Virus record (IMG/VR): IMGVR_UViG_3300032311_000795
Span: 1-38,532 of that record
DNA length: 38,532 nucleotides
Source: a virus
Strand: one strand, 5' to 3'
Shown: positions 29,312-37,992 of the stretch, in pieces
Position numbering within the stretch: position 1 is the stretch's first letter
Layout of the letters: every line of letters begins with the position of its first letter
Notes under the pieces: generated by a model
What the model saw: only the letters and a program-made list of their open reading frames with translations
Databases searched by the model: none
What the model was told of the DNA's origin: nothing
Program-made: the position numbers and the translations under genes

Positions 29312-30274
29312 TTAGCTGTAAGTCGTCGTGATTCGGACGGCGGCGTTCGCATCAATGACTTTCTCGGATGTGTTCATACGAACACGGAGAACATTGGAGC
29401 GACGAGCCTCATCACGATAGCTCTCGGAGACGAAACCACCGGGAGCATCATCAGACCAGACCAATGTGCGACCTAATCCACCAGCGGTGAATTGACCGCC
29501 AGCAACATTAGCAACAACGATCTTGGTGTCGGGAACAATGAACGAGCCAGAATAGCTCTTATTCTTGTTCGCTGTGTTATAAGCCGCACGACCGATGTAG
29601 ACATTGTCCACACCGAAGGCGAGGGCGATCTGTTTCTCATCGAGGAGACGGCCACCAGTATTAGATACAACTCCGTAGAATTGATTTTGCAAGAGGGTGG
29701 TACGACGAACTCTCTCATACACATTGGCAGACATAATCACCGCATTAGCCTCGTAACCCAGCTTGTTGAGAGCCAATTTGCCAGCCGCAACATCCGCAGG
29801 GGCGTTGATGCTTGATAAGTTGCCTTCGATGTATGCAGCCGTGGGACTAATATCAGCCGTGGTGAAGGGGGTCGTTGTTGCCCAGAGCAAGTCAGCCACC
29901 CGCTTTTCGTGGGAGAGCTTAACCTGACGGAGCAAGAACTTCGCTGTTTCTGCCTCGATTGCGAAGAAGCGTGAAGCATCCGAACGGAAGGAATCGTCCA
30001 ACAATTCCTCTAGGCCGGTCTCTTGGCAATCGTAGGTATCAGAGGTGAATTTCCGAATCGCACGAGCGTATTCAGAACCAGCATTTCGCTTGGCCGCATC
30101 AGCGTTCAAGAGGTCAGCATCAGCCGTCTGTACTTTGAGGTACACACCACTCTTTGCCGATACTGGCAAGAGAGGCATAATGTCCGCACCAATCAAGCCG
30201 ATCTGTGCGGGGGCTTCGATGAGGGCTTGGTTAATATCAGCACGAATGGTCGTGCCACCAGAAATAAAGCTCAT
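29312..30274 (-). CDS. Major capsid protein, HK97 fold, gpE-like (320 aa)
   Basis: Follows the decoration gene and ends at a strong terminator. Segments such as ANAVIMSANVYERVRR, AFGVDNVYIGRAAYN and the C-terminal RVRMNTSEKVIDANAAVRIT match lambda-E-type capsid proteins. No N-terminal propeptide is evident. The (CAA)n leader and GAAAGAA site suggest high translation. Confidence 0.8.
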   Translation of the reverse strand: MSFISGGTTIRADINQALIEAPAQIGLIGADIMPLLPVSAKSGVYLKVQTADADLLNADAAKRNAGSEYARAIRKFTSDTYDCQETGLEELLDDSFRSDASRFFAIEAETAKFLLRQVKLSHEKRVADLLWATTTPFTTADISPTAAYIEGNLSSINAPADVAAGKLALNKLGYEANAVIMSANVYERVRRTTLLQNQFYGVVSNTGGRLLDEKQIALAFGVDNVYIGRAAYNTANKNKSYSGSFIVPDTKIVVANVAGGQFTAGGLGRTLVWSDDAPGGFVSESYRDEARRSNVLRVRMNTSEKVIDANAAVRITTTYS

Positions 30275-30311
30275 TTTATATTATTCTTTCTTTGTTTGTT
30301 GTTGTTGTTGT
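30275..30311 (-). promoter_or_regulatory. CAA-repeat leader of the capsid gene
   Basis: On the minus strand the gap holds AACAACAACAACAACAAAC, then AAAGAAAGAATAATATAAA and the ATG. Poorly structured CAA tract plus purine site, analogous to the CAACC leaders of the rightward module. Confidence 0.5.
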
Positions 30312-30674
30312 TTAGAACATCGGAATTGCAATCTCGATAACAGCCGATGAACTTGTAGCCGCTTCGAGTGCAACACCAGCAGTAATAGTATTGGCGGCCA
30401 ATGTGGTCACCAAACCAGTAGCGTCAAATTTCAAAGTATCGCCAACTGCCGCAACGCCAGAGACGGTTGCGAAGAAGGTCGGGTGAAACAATTTAACTGC
30501 AACAAAACCGCCAGCCGCAACATCTTCTTGAGTTACGCCGATAGCTTTGCTTGCACCAGTTACCGCAACATTAACGAAGCCAGCCGTGGTGGTGTCGGGC
30601 TGAACGAATCGGAACGCCGAGATGGCAGAAGCCGAGCCGAATGTGCGAAAATTACCATCAACTTGAGTAGACAT
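30312..30674 (-). CDS. Head decoration protein, DUF2190-like (120 aa)
   Basis: Beta-rich, glycine/alanine-rich, with GFVNVAVTGASKAIGVTQED and AVGDTLKFDATGLVT typical of DUF2190/gpD-type capsid decoration proteins. Sits between protease/scaffold and capsid genes. AAAAGGATAAAAGAAA precedes the ATG. Confidence 0.75.
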   Translation of the reverse strand: MSTQVDGNFRTFGSASAISAFRFVQPDTTTAGFVNVAVTGASKAIGVTQEDVAAGGFVAVKLFHPTFFATVSGVAAVGDTLKFDATGLVTTLAANTITAGVALEAATSSSAVIEIAIPMF

Positions 30675-30691
30675 TTTCTTTTATCCTTTTG

Positions 30692-31096
30692 TTAGATTTT
30701 GACGATGCCACGGCTTTTGGCCTCGGCATATTCTGTGGGGTTTGATAGCATCACGGCTTGCATAGCCTTGAGCTTTGAAGTGGAATAGTCGCTATGGGCG
30801 GCTACGAGTTCTTCAAAAGTTTTGGGTTCAACCTTCGCAGGGGCTTCAACAACTGGTGAAGCAGAGATGGGCTTAATGCCAAACTCTGTTAGAACTGCCT
30901 TGAGCTTCTCGGCCATCTGGCTTTCGTCCTTCTTGGCCTTTTCATCAACGGAAGGAACTTCGGTTGAAGGAACGACTGGTGCTTCGGATTTATCCTCTGC
31001 TTGGTCTTTGGCTTCGTCTGCGGGTTTCATAGCGGCTTCGAGAGCCTCTAGGCGGGCTTTTAGCTCGCTCAATTCGTCCATATATTTCTTATCCAT
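30692..31096 (-). CDS. Nested scaffolding protein, internal start (134 aa)
   Basis: In-frame ATG at residue 242 of the protease, preceded by AAGGAG (31111-31106) with a 9-base spacer, the best ribosome site inside the gene. The product begins MDKKYMDELSELKARLEAL, a coiled coil. Equivalent to Nu3 inside C of lambda. Confidence 0.7.
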   Translation of the reverse strand: MDKKYMDELSELKARLEALEAAMKPADEAKDQAEDKSEAPVVPSTEVPSVDEKAKKDESQMAEKLKAVLTEFGIKPISASPVVEAPAKVEPKTFEELVAAHSDYSTSKLKAMQAVMLSNPTEYAEAKSRGIVKI

Positions 31097-31819
31097 ATTT
31101 TTATTCTCCTTATTGTCAAGTGGTTCGTGTTCCACAACTGCTTGTGTATCGGCGGGAATGGTTGCACCCCCAGCCATATAACCCAGCTTGCTTCCAACTG
31201 CGAAAACAAGCATCTCAACATCTTTATTTTGAAAATCTCTAAATTTCTCGTTTGAGGCAGGGCTAGAAACTAGGTCGGCAGATTCAATCCTCTGGGGGCG
31301 AATGTAGTCCTTGCCTCCGATAGTTTCAGATTCATTCAAGAAGGCAAGGCTCACGCCAAACTGGTCTGGGGCTTCATTTGCCATCTCTTTAACTAGGCCA
31401 TAGTGAGGGGAGCTTTTTAGCAAGTGAAGGTCGGCTAATAGCTTGTCGCCTTCAATGCGAGGGTTGCGAGCAAATCCTAAAACTGCCTCTAATCCAGAGC
31501 CGTGATTCATCTTAACCTTCACGCCATTGGGTGCTTGAGACATTAGCTCATAGGCTTTCTCAATCGAGGTCTTATCAATGAACAAGTCGTGACCTCGTGC
31601 TTCGCCTTGGCTCAAGATATACACATTAGGGATAACCGTAGAATCTTCTTCTAGCCTAGCCTCTTTTCGTTGCTTCTTCTTGGAATCACGATAGGTCTGG
31701 TAGGCAACTGCCGCCCTTTGCTTCTGGTCTGGAAAATCCTTCACGGCTGTCTCGTGTCCCATAAAACGACCAACGAAATCTTTGCTTTTCTCGCCTTTTT
31801 TGGGTGTGAGTAATGGCAT
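30692..31819 (-). CDS. Prohead maturation protease with C-terminal scaffold (375 aa)
   Basis: N-terminal PKKGEKSKDFVGRFMGHET region, then a protease core with KMNHGSG (H106), FGVSLAF (S157) and ESADLVSSPAS typical of HK97-type prohead serine proteases. Residues 240-330 are a charged coiled coil that forms the scaffold. An internal start at 31096 can make the scaffold alone. Cleaves itself and scaffold during capsid maturation. Confidence 0.75.
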   Translation of the reverse strand: MPLLTPKKGEKSKDFVGRFMGHETAVKDFPDQKQRAAVAYQTYRDSKKKQRKEARLEEDSTVIPNVYILSQGEARGHDLFIDKTSIEKAYELMSQAPNGVKVKMNHGSGLEAVLGFARNPRIEGDKLLADLHLLKSSPHYGLVKEMANEAPDQFGVSLAFLNESETIGGKDYIRPQRIESADLVSSPASNEKFRDFQNKDVEMLVFAVGSKLGYMAGGATIPADTQAVVEHEPLDNKENKNMDKKYMDELSELKARLEALEAAMKPADEAKDQAEDKSEAPVVPSTEVPSVDEKAKKDESQMAEKLKAVLTEFGIKPISASPVVEAPAKVEPKTFEELVAAHSDYSTSKLKAMQAVMLSNPTEYAEAKSRGIVKI

Positions 31820-31823
31820 ATAA

Positions 31824-32201
31824 TTAAACTAGGGTTAAGAGGTATTTGAGTTGGTTCACGCTTCCAAGAATCTCGTCTCGGATATTCAACAAGTCCGTGT
31901 CACCTTCGTTCAGATAACCCGGTAGTTCATCAGAAAGGAAAGAAATAAACTCATCGTTGTATTCCGCAAAGCCTTCGGAGTAGTTATCTAGGCTAAAGTC
32001 AAAGGTAGAGGCAGAGATAATTCTGCCATACTTGCCCATAAAGGTTTCCACAAATTCATCAATGTTCTCCGTAAGTGAGCCATAGATTTCCCCAAAGCTC
32101 TTGTGTTGGCTATAACTCCTTGTCTGCCAATGAAATATCTTATACTGATTCTGATAGGTCAGCAAAGTTGTGAGAATTGTCTCGCCGTTGGCGTTTTCCA
32201 T
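31824..32201 (-). CDS. DUF5856-like ferritin-fold phage protein (125 aa)
   Basis: TLLTYQNQYKIFHWQTRSYS then HKSFGEIY..L...IDEFVETFMGKYGRI matches DUF5856, a helical bundle reminiscent of Dps/ferritin but without obvious ferroxidase residues. Found among head genes of many phages. GGAAGG-TGATT precedes the ATG at 32201. Confidence 0.7.
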   Translation of the reverse strand: MENANGETILTTLLTYQNQYKIFHWQTRSYSQHKSFGEIYGSLTENIDEFVETFMGKYGRIISASTFDFSLDNYSEGFAEYNDEFISFLSDELPGYLNEGDTDLLNIRDEILGSVNQLKYLLTLV

Positions 32202-32223
32202 AATCACCTTCCTAGTTTGTCAA

Positions 32224-34683
32224 TTACTTGGTCTTGTCTTTAATCGGGCCACCGACAATCCAAGCATCGCAAGTTCGTTTGGCCGCACATTTGAAATCAA
32301 AAATCTCGCAGTAACCAAGATCGCCACCAACTGCTACTTCGTTTGCATCTTCGCCAATACCCTTCTTAATGCAACCAAGGAGCTTGTTTGTTTGATTAAA
32401 GGCCGCACAATTACCACAACGCATTTTCTTCGCCGTGGCTACATCGCCTTGAAACTCGTCTGCCTTGGCCTTCCAATAAGAATCGTTCGACTCGTTTGGA
32501 TTTGCAGGGCCGTAGTTCGCATCATCCACGGCGTTCTGTCTATTGGCTAAATTGGTTTTGATGTCTTGCGTTGCGATTGGGCAAGAGGCTGGTTCTTCTA
32601 GTTTTTCATCTCGACTGTCCATTTGCTTAATGAGTTTTTTTACCCAAGAAAATCCTGCATCCCCACCCCATCCATTCCACGCTTGCCATCCCTTACCCTT
32701 ATCGTCCCAGCCTTCGCCTTTCTTATCGACTTCGTGACGGCTAAAGAAAGAGTGCATCCTTCGGATTGTGTCTGGCGATAAAGACTTCCCAGCAATCAAA
32801 TCCCTAGCCCTAGCGATGCCCACAGAGGTCATTCCTCTCTGGCTTGCTGGTTTCTCGCTTCGAACTTCCAAGGCTCGTTTGGCCGCTTCCCTAGCTCCTT
32901 GTGGAGGGGTAAAATCAATGTCCGAATACTTACCCAACTCGCAAGCATTAAGTATTCCATTAATAAGCATCTTAACGCTTTTGTTGTCTAGCTTGGAAAG
33001 TTCCTCTAGGTTATTATCAATCTGCTTACCACCAACCTTCTCTGTGTCCTCGGTTGCTCCTTTTTCGGTTGGTTCACGCTCCTCTCCCACATCAATATCT
33101 CCATCCCCACCAGTTGTTCGGCTTGCCGTGTCTTGTTCTTTAATTGGAGGAACAACAACAACTGCGTTTTCGTCTTGTGGCTCATCTTGCATTTGCTCTG
33201 GTGCTGGTGCTGGCGAGCCAAATGCAGGAGCTTGAACTGGCTTGTTAATATCAGAGATTGTGTCTGGGCTTACGCCATATTGTTCTGCTAGGTCTTTAAC
33301 TAGCTTTGCTTCCAATGCCCTCTGCCTCATCGAACTTTCAAAATCCAATCCCTTCTCTGCGTAAATTGAACTTGCCGTAGTTAGGCCAGCCTTGAACTCT
33401 GCGATATTGGCTACTGATTCACGGCCAAGGTCGATAGAAACATTTGCACCAAAATTGAAAATGCCCTTGGCACTTTTCCCTCCAAGGTTATTTGCAATCA
33501 ATCCCCTAGCAACTCCGTCTGCAATTACAATGTTCTTGAGTGGTCGCAAAACACGATCTTCTAGGAGCTTCTGGTATCTGCGGAAAGTGCGTCCAGCTTG
33601 TTGCATTTCAAGTCTTGCTGTCGGGCCAGACATCGAGGATGGGTCTACTGCGAAGCTATAAGGAATACCAACACCCATACAAATGTTTCGCAAAAGAATC
33701 TTGTGGAACTCCGCAAATGCTCCGCTTGGTCGGCTCGGCCCATCTGGGAAAATAATATCTTCATTGACTTCGAGATAGCTGACTTTACCCGGCTCAATGG
33801 TTTCTAATTTGATTCCTTGGTTGTCTGCGTTTAGGTCGTTGGTCAATGCAGAAAGATCAGAGGCGTTATTATTATTCCGCTTTACGATTCCAGCTTGTGA
33901 ACTGGCGTATTTAGCGGCCATCTTCTCTGACGCAATTATCTCATAAATATCCACGCAATCATTGATTGCCGTGTGGAAAGCAGAGATTCCCCGATACTGG
34001 TCAATGCGAAGCGGGTCATACAAGTGGAACGCTTGGCTTGCGGGTACGGTTGTTTGGAAAATGTAGGCGTTGCCATAAGTACGAAGGTAAATGTCGTACC
34101 CAGTTGGTGCACCAGTTTCTTGATCAACGTGGATTCCGCTAATAAGATTAAGGCTTGTATAGGTTCTGTTTGGGTCTCCAAGTCTGTCTGCCTCAATGCC
34201 TTGTAATCTTAAATTGCCTTGCTGGTCACGGACTAAAACAAAAAGAAAATCACCATCACGGAGCATCGACATCATAGCGATTTGCATTAGGAACGAGCCA
34301 GTATTCCTTCCAGATAGATCGCACTTGTCCCACCATTCATTCCAATAAGCCTCTACATCGCTATTGACCTTGGGGCTTTCTGTTCTTGCTTGATAAGAAA
34401 TGTTACCCGCACAATGGCTGGCAAACTTCATCAATAGACCACGCACCAATCCAACATTCTCTGCCAAGTCCCTAGAACGCTTTAGCAATTCTACTCGGTC
34501 ATAATTAGAACGAAAACCCTCTGCACCAGACAAAGAGGACGGCCCTCGGCGTTGTCGGTTGTATTGAGTTGCGTCATATTCAAACGCTGTGAGTTTTGCC
34601 CTTGAAGCCAAACGCTCAACGGCGGCTTGCGGATTAACAAAGGCAATCGCCTTATCAATTAGGTTTAACTCAACCTTCTTCAC
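32224..34683 (-). CDS. Portal protein with helical and six-cysteine C-terminal extension (819 aa)
   Basis: GTG start directly after the connector stop. Residues 1-480 are a lambda-B-like portal (SFHTAINDCVDIYEIIASEK, GPTARLEMQQAGRTFRRYQK). Residues 480-580 are an acidic linker. Residues 586-690 (FTPPQGAREAAKRALEVRSE, then a MTSVGIARARDL helix, MHSFFSRHE and a GWGGDAGFSWV turn) match a separate domain often seen beside phage protease or portal genes. The end has C756, C759, C771, C792, C799 and C805, a likely metal or Fe-S binding knot. Most portals are near 500 residues, so this is a fusion. Confidence 0.8.
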   Translation of the reverse strand: MKKVELNLIDKAIAFVNPQAAVERLASRAKLTAFEYDATQYNRQRRGPSSLSGAEGFRSNYDRVELLKRSRDLAENVGLVRGLLMKFASHCAGNISYQARTESPKVNSDVEAYWNEWWDKCDLSGRNTGSFLMQIAMMSMLRDGDFLFVLVRDQQGNLRLQGIEADRLGDPNRTYTSLNLISGIHVDQETGAPTGYDIYLRTYGNAYIFQTTVPASQAFHLYDPLRIDQYRGISAFHTAINDCVDIYEIIASEKMAAKYASSQAGIVKRNNNNASDLSALTNDLNADNQGIKLETIEPGKVSYLEVNEDIIFPDGPSRPSGAFAEFHKILLRNICMGVGIPYSFAVDPSSMSGPTARLEMQQAGRTFRRYQKLLEDRVLRPLKNIVIADGVARGLIANNLGGKSAKGIFNFGANVSIDLGRESVANIAEFKAGLTTASSIYAEKGLDFESSMRQRALEAKLVKDLAEQYGVSPDTISDINKPVQAPAFGSPAPAPEQMQDEPQDENAVVVVPPIKEQDTASRTTGGDGDIDVGEEREPTEKGATEDTEKVGGKQIDNNLEELSKLDNKSVKMLINGILNACELGKYSDIDFTPPQGAREAAKRALEVRSEKPASQRGMTSVGIARARDLIAGKSLSPDTIRRMHSFFSRHEVDKKGEGWDDKGKGWQAWNGWGGDAGFSWVKKLIKQMDSRDEKLEEPASCPIATQDIKTNLANRQNAVDDANYGPANPNESNDSYWKAKADEFQGDVATAKKMRCGNCAAFNQTNKLLGCIKKGIGEDANEVAVGGDLGYCEIFDFKCAAKRTCDAWIVGGPIKDKTK

Positions 34684-34941
34684 TTACGCCATCCCAATCG
34701 AACGAGCAGGGCCGAACTTTGCGTAGGTGGTGCGAATCCTTCCACCAGTTGCTTGCTGAATAGCTAGGGTCAATTCTGCAATCGTATCTCTCACCTCACC
34801 GAGATTCGCTCTTGAGAAAGAGCGTCCAGCTATTGAATAACTTGAACCCGCCACCGCTATCGCTTCAAGACAAGTGATATATTTATCACGCAGAGAAGTT
34901 AGGGTGGTTAGGGGTAGTCCAATAAAATCACCCTTCGCCAT
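34684..34941 (-). CDS. gpW-like head-tail connector (85 aa)
   Basis: Short helical protein between large terminase and portal, matching the gpW slot of lambda. Start at 34941 (MAKGDF), 14-base overlap with the terminase gene. Helix content TLTSLRDKYITCLEAIAVAG and GEVRDTIAELTLAIQQA fits gpW. Confidence 0.65.
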   Translation of the reverse strand: MAKGDFIGLPLTTLTSLRDKYITCLEAIAVAGSSYSIAGRSFSRANLGEVRDTIAELTLAIQQATGGRIRTTYAKFGPARSIGMA

Positions 34942-36715
34942 TCTCAACCTCCTCTGTCAAACTTGCGGGAGCTACTTTCAATCGTCCATAAAGTGACGCA
35001 CCAACAATGTTCATACACTCGCAATCCATTAAGTGATTATGCTTACCCACTTGCTTCCATACAAGTCTTTCCCTGCCAGTCATAGGATTTTTTACTCTTA
35101 CCTTTGCTTCTGCTTCAATATGAACTCTCCAAACATCGGGAGTGTCGAGAGCGATATATCCGGGTTCTTTCAATAGATTCGCTAGAATGTCTTTGATGGA
35201 TGGGTTCGACCAACGCCAAACTGGACAGAATTTCCATTTCCATCCAGTTTTTGATTGAACCGACCTACCGCTGAATGGGTCACCATTTGCAATTCGTGAA
35301 TATGGGCGTTGTAATTTATGATCTCCGACTATTTCAGAGAAGCTAGTGCGGTCTGAACCTACCAACGCTATCCAGCCATTCTTACAACAATTCAAATAAA
35401 CATCTCTGGTTTGATCGCCCGAATCGCAGAATACGCACTTGCTCTCAACTCCAAACTCTTCTGCCTTGGCTTGAATGTCTCCCCAAGTTTCTAGCCTCCC
35501 CGCCCACACAAGCCGTGATCTGCCCTCAATGTCCCAAGCCCTAACAACGCACCAAGCGTGAAAGCCCCCTGCCTCTTGGATGTCGCAAGCCATAATCAAT
35601 TTCTCATTCACTCTGACCTCACCCATCTTGTAGTCGCCAGCCACAATTTCCATCTTCTCTGATTCGTGTTCCATCCAAGGCTCGGCTAGAACTCGGTTCA
35701 CGAAGTCTTGTAGGCCGATGATTCCATTGTGCTTATCTTGCAGAAACTTTACCGCCAAACTTCCGAAGGATACCCAAGGGGCATATAGGCCGTTCAAATG
35801 ATAGGAGCGTCTGGCTGGTTCGCCCTTTAGGTTAGTTGCCCTCCACTCGCCCTCTCGAAGCATCTTGGTTTTCTGTCCGTCTGTAATCTTTCCCTTGCAC
35901 TCCTCGCACTCGTAATAGGTCGAGGATTTGACCAGCTTAAAATCATAGACTCCATCCTCAATCTTGGCCGACTCGTCCCACTTTACTTGCCCCCAGACCA
36001 GCTTCTGCTTATGCCCACAATGAGGACAAGGAACAAAATAGAAACGCATATCCCCTTTTTGCCACTCGCTCCAAATGATTGAGTCGGCAGTTGTCGGGGT
36101 GCTGGTTGCTATGATGAGATGGTTTGGATAGGTGCTTACTCGTGCCTCTGCTAATTGAACCGGGTTCGCTTCTCGTCCCGACCCTGCTTGCTCTGGGAAC
36201 TTGTCTACCTCATCCATACAGAGCAACGCAATCGAGCGACTGGAAAGAGCAGACGGACTAGTACCAGCCCACCAGACCGAGCATCGCTTGAAGTGTTGCT
36301 CTAGGATTTTGATTTTGTCGGTGTTGTCTGGCTTTTCTTTCGCAAGGGCTGGGCAATCGTCAATCATTGGCAACCACCTAGTTTCTGTGAATGATCTGGC
36401 TAAATGCTCGCTGGGCATTACCCACAAGGCGGGACAAGGTCGTTCTGCTATTCGGTACGCTAGGCCAGCTAGAATCGTTGTGGTCTTGCTTGTTTGTGCC
36501 CCCCATACTAGCACCACACGCCGAATCGAATCATCGCCAAAAGCCTCTAGAGGTTCACGGACATAGGGCGTGAGGGTTGTCGAATACGCACCGGGTATGT
36601 TCGTTACTCTTGCGGAAAGCGTTAAGTTTTTCTCTGCCCATTCTGGAATTGAGAGTTGTTCCCTTGGCTCAAACAACAGACGAGCAAAGTTCTTGGCCTC
36701 ATCAATCTGGTTCAT
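34928..36715 (-). CDS. terL: Large terminase subunit, GpA family (595 aa)
   Basis: ATPase: Walker A WGAQTSKTT (71-79), Walker B IALLCMDEVD (162-171), coupling motif near TSTPTTADS. Zinc-like CPHC and C-x-x-C pair (CPHCGHK, CEECKG). The C-terminal nuclease domain has LIMACDIQ, VFCDSGDQTRD and a final MDCEC acidic set. It translocates DNA into proheads and cuts concatemers, probably at cos sites. ATGA overlap with the HNH gene. Confidence 0.9.
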   Translation of the reverse strand: MNQIDEAKNFARLLFEPREQLSIPEWAEKNLTLSARVTNIPGAYSTTLTPYVREPLEAFGDDSIRRVVLVWGAQTSKTTTILAGLAYRIAERPCPALWVMPSEHLARSFTETRWLPMIDDCPALAKEKPDNTDKIKILEQHFKRCSVWWAGTSPSALSSRSIALLCMDEVDKFPEQAGSGREANPVQLAEARVSTYPNHLIIATSTPTTADSIIWSEWQKGDMRFYFVPCPHCGHKQKLVWGQVKWDESAKIEDGVYDFKLVKSSTYYECEECKGKITDGQKTKMLREGEWRATNLKGEPARRSYHLNGLYAPWVSFGSLAVKFLQDKHNGIIGLQDFVNRVLAEPWMEHESEKMEIVAGDYKMGEVRVNEKLIMACDIQEAGGFHAWCVVRAWDIEGRSRLVWAGRLETWGDIQAKAEEFGVESKCVFCDSGDQTRDVYLNCCKNGWIALVGSDRTSFSEIVGDHKLQRPYSRIANGDPFSGRSVQSKTGWKWKFCPVWRWSNPSIKDILANLLKEPGYIALDTPDVWRVHIEAEAKVRVKNPMTGRERLVWKQVGKHNHLMDCECMNIVGASLYGRLKVAPASLTEEVENGEG

Positions 36716-37017
36716 CTCTTAACCAGATAATCTTTTGCATACGCCCAAGCTGGGTTCATATGGATTTGATGATGGCATTCAAAGCACACCGCCAAGAAAA
36801 ACTCCATCTCGTTGAGCCTATCCCCAAACCTCCCTCGCCTATGATGAACTTGGCTCGCCATCTTGCAACGGCACACTTGGCAGACTGGATTGTTGGTTAG
36901 AAACTTCTCTCGAACATCTTTATACACTTCGTTCTGGCCTTTTCTCTTTGCAGATACTCGGCGTAGTTTCCCGCCTCGCTTGAGTGGGGTTTTGCGTTTT
37001 AGGGGGGAGCGTTTCAT
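36712..37017 (-). CDS. HNH endonuclease (101 aa)
   Basis: Start at 37017 (MKRSPLKRK) in an ATGA overlap; the frame is open to 37047. Basic N-terminus, C-x-x-C (CQVC), then QVHHRRGR and CFECHHQIH, the HNH/zinc pattern. HNH proteins beside terminases can stimulate cos cleavage. Confidence 0.85.
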   Translation of the reverse strand: MKRSPLKRKTPLKRGGKLRRVSAKRKGQNEVYKDVREKFLTNNPVCQVCRCKMASQVHHRRGRFGDRLNEMEFFLAVCFECHHQIHMNPAWAYAKDYLVKR

Positions 37018-37322
37018 TGATCGAAGAATGGAACATCGTGGGCACATAAATCCCTAAACTCTGGTATCTGCATAAGGGTTTTGTGAAGTGCGACTGGGTC
37101 TGCATTATCTCTTACAACTGCGTGATGAAAGTGAACCATCCAGTATCTTCCAACGCCCTGCCTTGTCTTTGGGTAGTCTTTGAAGCAACATCCTACGCAC
37201 ATAGCAAATCCATATTCTTCTTCAAAGCTTGGGAGTTGCCCGCTGTTCGGAACATAAAGCGTAGAGTGGCTAGAGTTCCGGCAGTAGGCCAATGCTATTC
37301 TTGTAGGCTTTGTGGTTTTCAT
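37014..37322 (-). CDS. Cysteine/histidine-rich hypothetical protein (102 aa)
   Basis: Unrecognised. Contains MCVGCC and several His (WMVHFHHAV), with a C-terminal helix and PFFDQ end. Overlaps both neighbours by 4 bases in the packaging operon. Confidence 0.6.
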   Translation of the reverse strand: MKTTKPTRIALAYCRNSSHSTLYVPNSGQLPSFEEEYGFAMCVGCCFKDYPKTRQGVGRYWMVHFHHAVVRDNADPVALHKTLMQIPEFRDLCAHDVPFFDQ

Positions 37323-37393
37323 CGGTCAAGGAATGGAAGCACTATGCCAAGGATTGCGATTGCTACCAGCAAAACAATAAAGCACTCGTTCAT
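37319..37393 (-). CDS. Membrane micro-protein in the packaging operon (24 aa)
   Basis: Twenty-four residues: MNECFIVLLVAIAILGIVLP span plus FLDR. ATGA overlap with the small terminase gene and a matching overlap with the 102-aa gene. The tight fit supports translation; no function known. Confidence 0.5.
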   Translation of the reverse strand: MNECFIVLLVAIAILGIVLPFLDR

Positions 37394-37989
37394 TTGAATG
37401 CTCCTTCTGCTTTCTGAATGGTCACAAAGATTTGATCGATGCCCTCTTGAATAGCTCTCTTGGCACACTCTGGGTCGCTAGGGTTTGCTCTTGCGGCCAA
37501 GCTTGAAGGCATAGCGTCCATTAGGTTTCTAATTGCTCCTAGCCATTTGCCGAACACTTCTCGCACCTCGTCCATTCTCACCAGCACTCTTGTTACCTCC
37601 TCGAATCGAGCGTGTTCCATTTCTGCCTCTGCGACTCGCTTTTTTGCTTCGCCCCATCCTTGCACAGCGGCTCGCATAGCTACTGGCGAGTTTTCTTTGT
37701 AAGACCGCATCACCAACGAGTATGCAACCATTTCTGCCCGCTTCGCACGATGTAATCTCCCAAGTGGCGTTTGCGACTTGAGTGACTCTATGTCCAAGTC
37801 CTCTGATGTCTCGGAGGAGTTCTCCGATGCTGACAAGATTGGTTGAAGTCTGCTTGGATTCTTTTGATTTGCTAGTTTCCAACGCTCGGCATCGCTCACG
37901 CTTGTAAGTGGCATCCCAGCCTTTACCATTTTTGAAATTTGGCCTTTGTCCATTCCCCATTTCTGAACTAAATCTATTTGTCGTATCAT
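37390..37989 (-). CDS. terS: Small terminase subunit, Nu1-like (199 aa)
   Basis: N-terminal HTH (MIRQIDLVQKWGMDKGQISK then MVKAGMPLT) like the winged-helix of Nu1; the middle and C-terminus are helical oligomerisation segments. Recognises packaging sites and recruits the large subunit. Confidence 0.7.
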   Translation of the reverse strand: MIRQIDLVQKWGMDKGQISKMVKAGMPLTSVSDAERWKLANQKNPSRLQPILSASENSSETSEDLDIESLKSQTPLGRLHRAKRAEMVAYSLVMRSYKENSPVAMRAAVQGWGEAKKRVAEAEMEHARFEEVTRVLVRMDEVREVFGKWLGAIRNLMDAMPSSLAARANPSDPECAKRAIQEGIDQIFVTIQKAEGAFK

Positions 37990-37992
37990 TCA

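Noticed and set aside
32768-33235. 155-codon rightward frame inside the portal gene
   Set aside because: Ser/Pro-rich antisense shadow of the portal linker; no ribosome site; the whole area is transcribed leftward.
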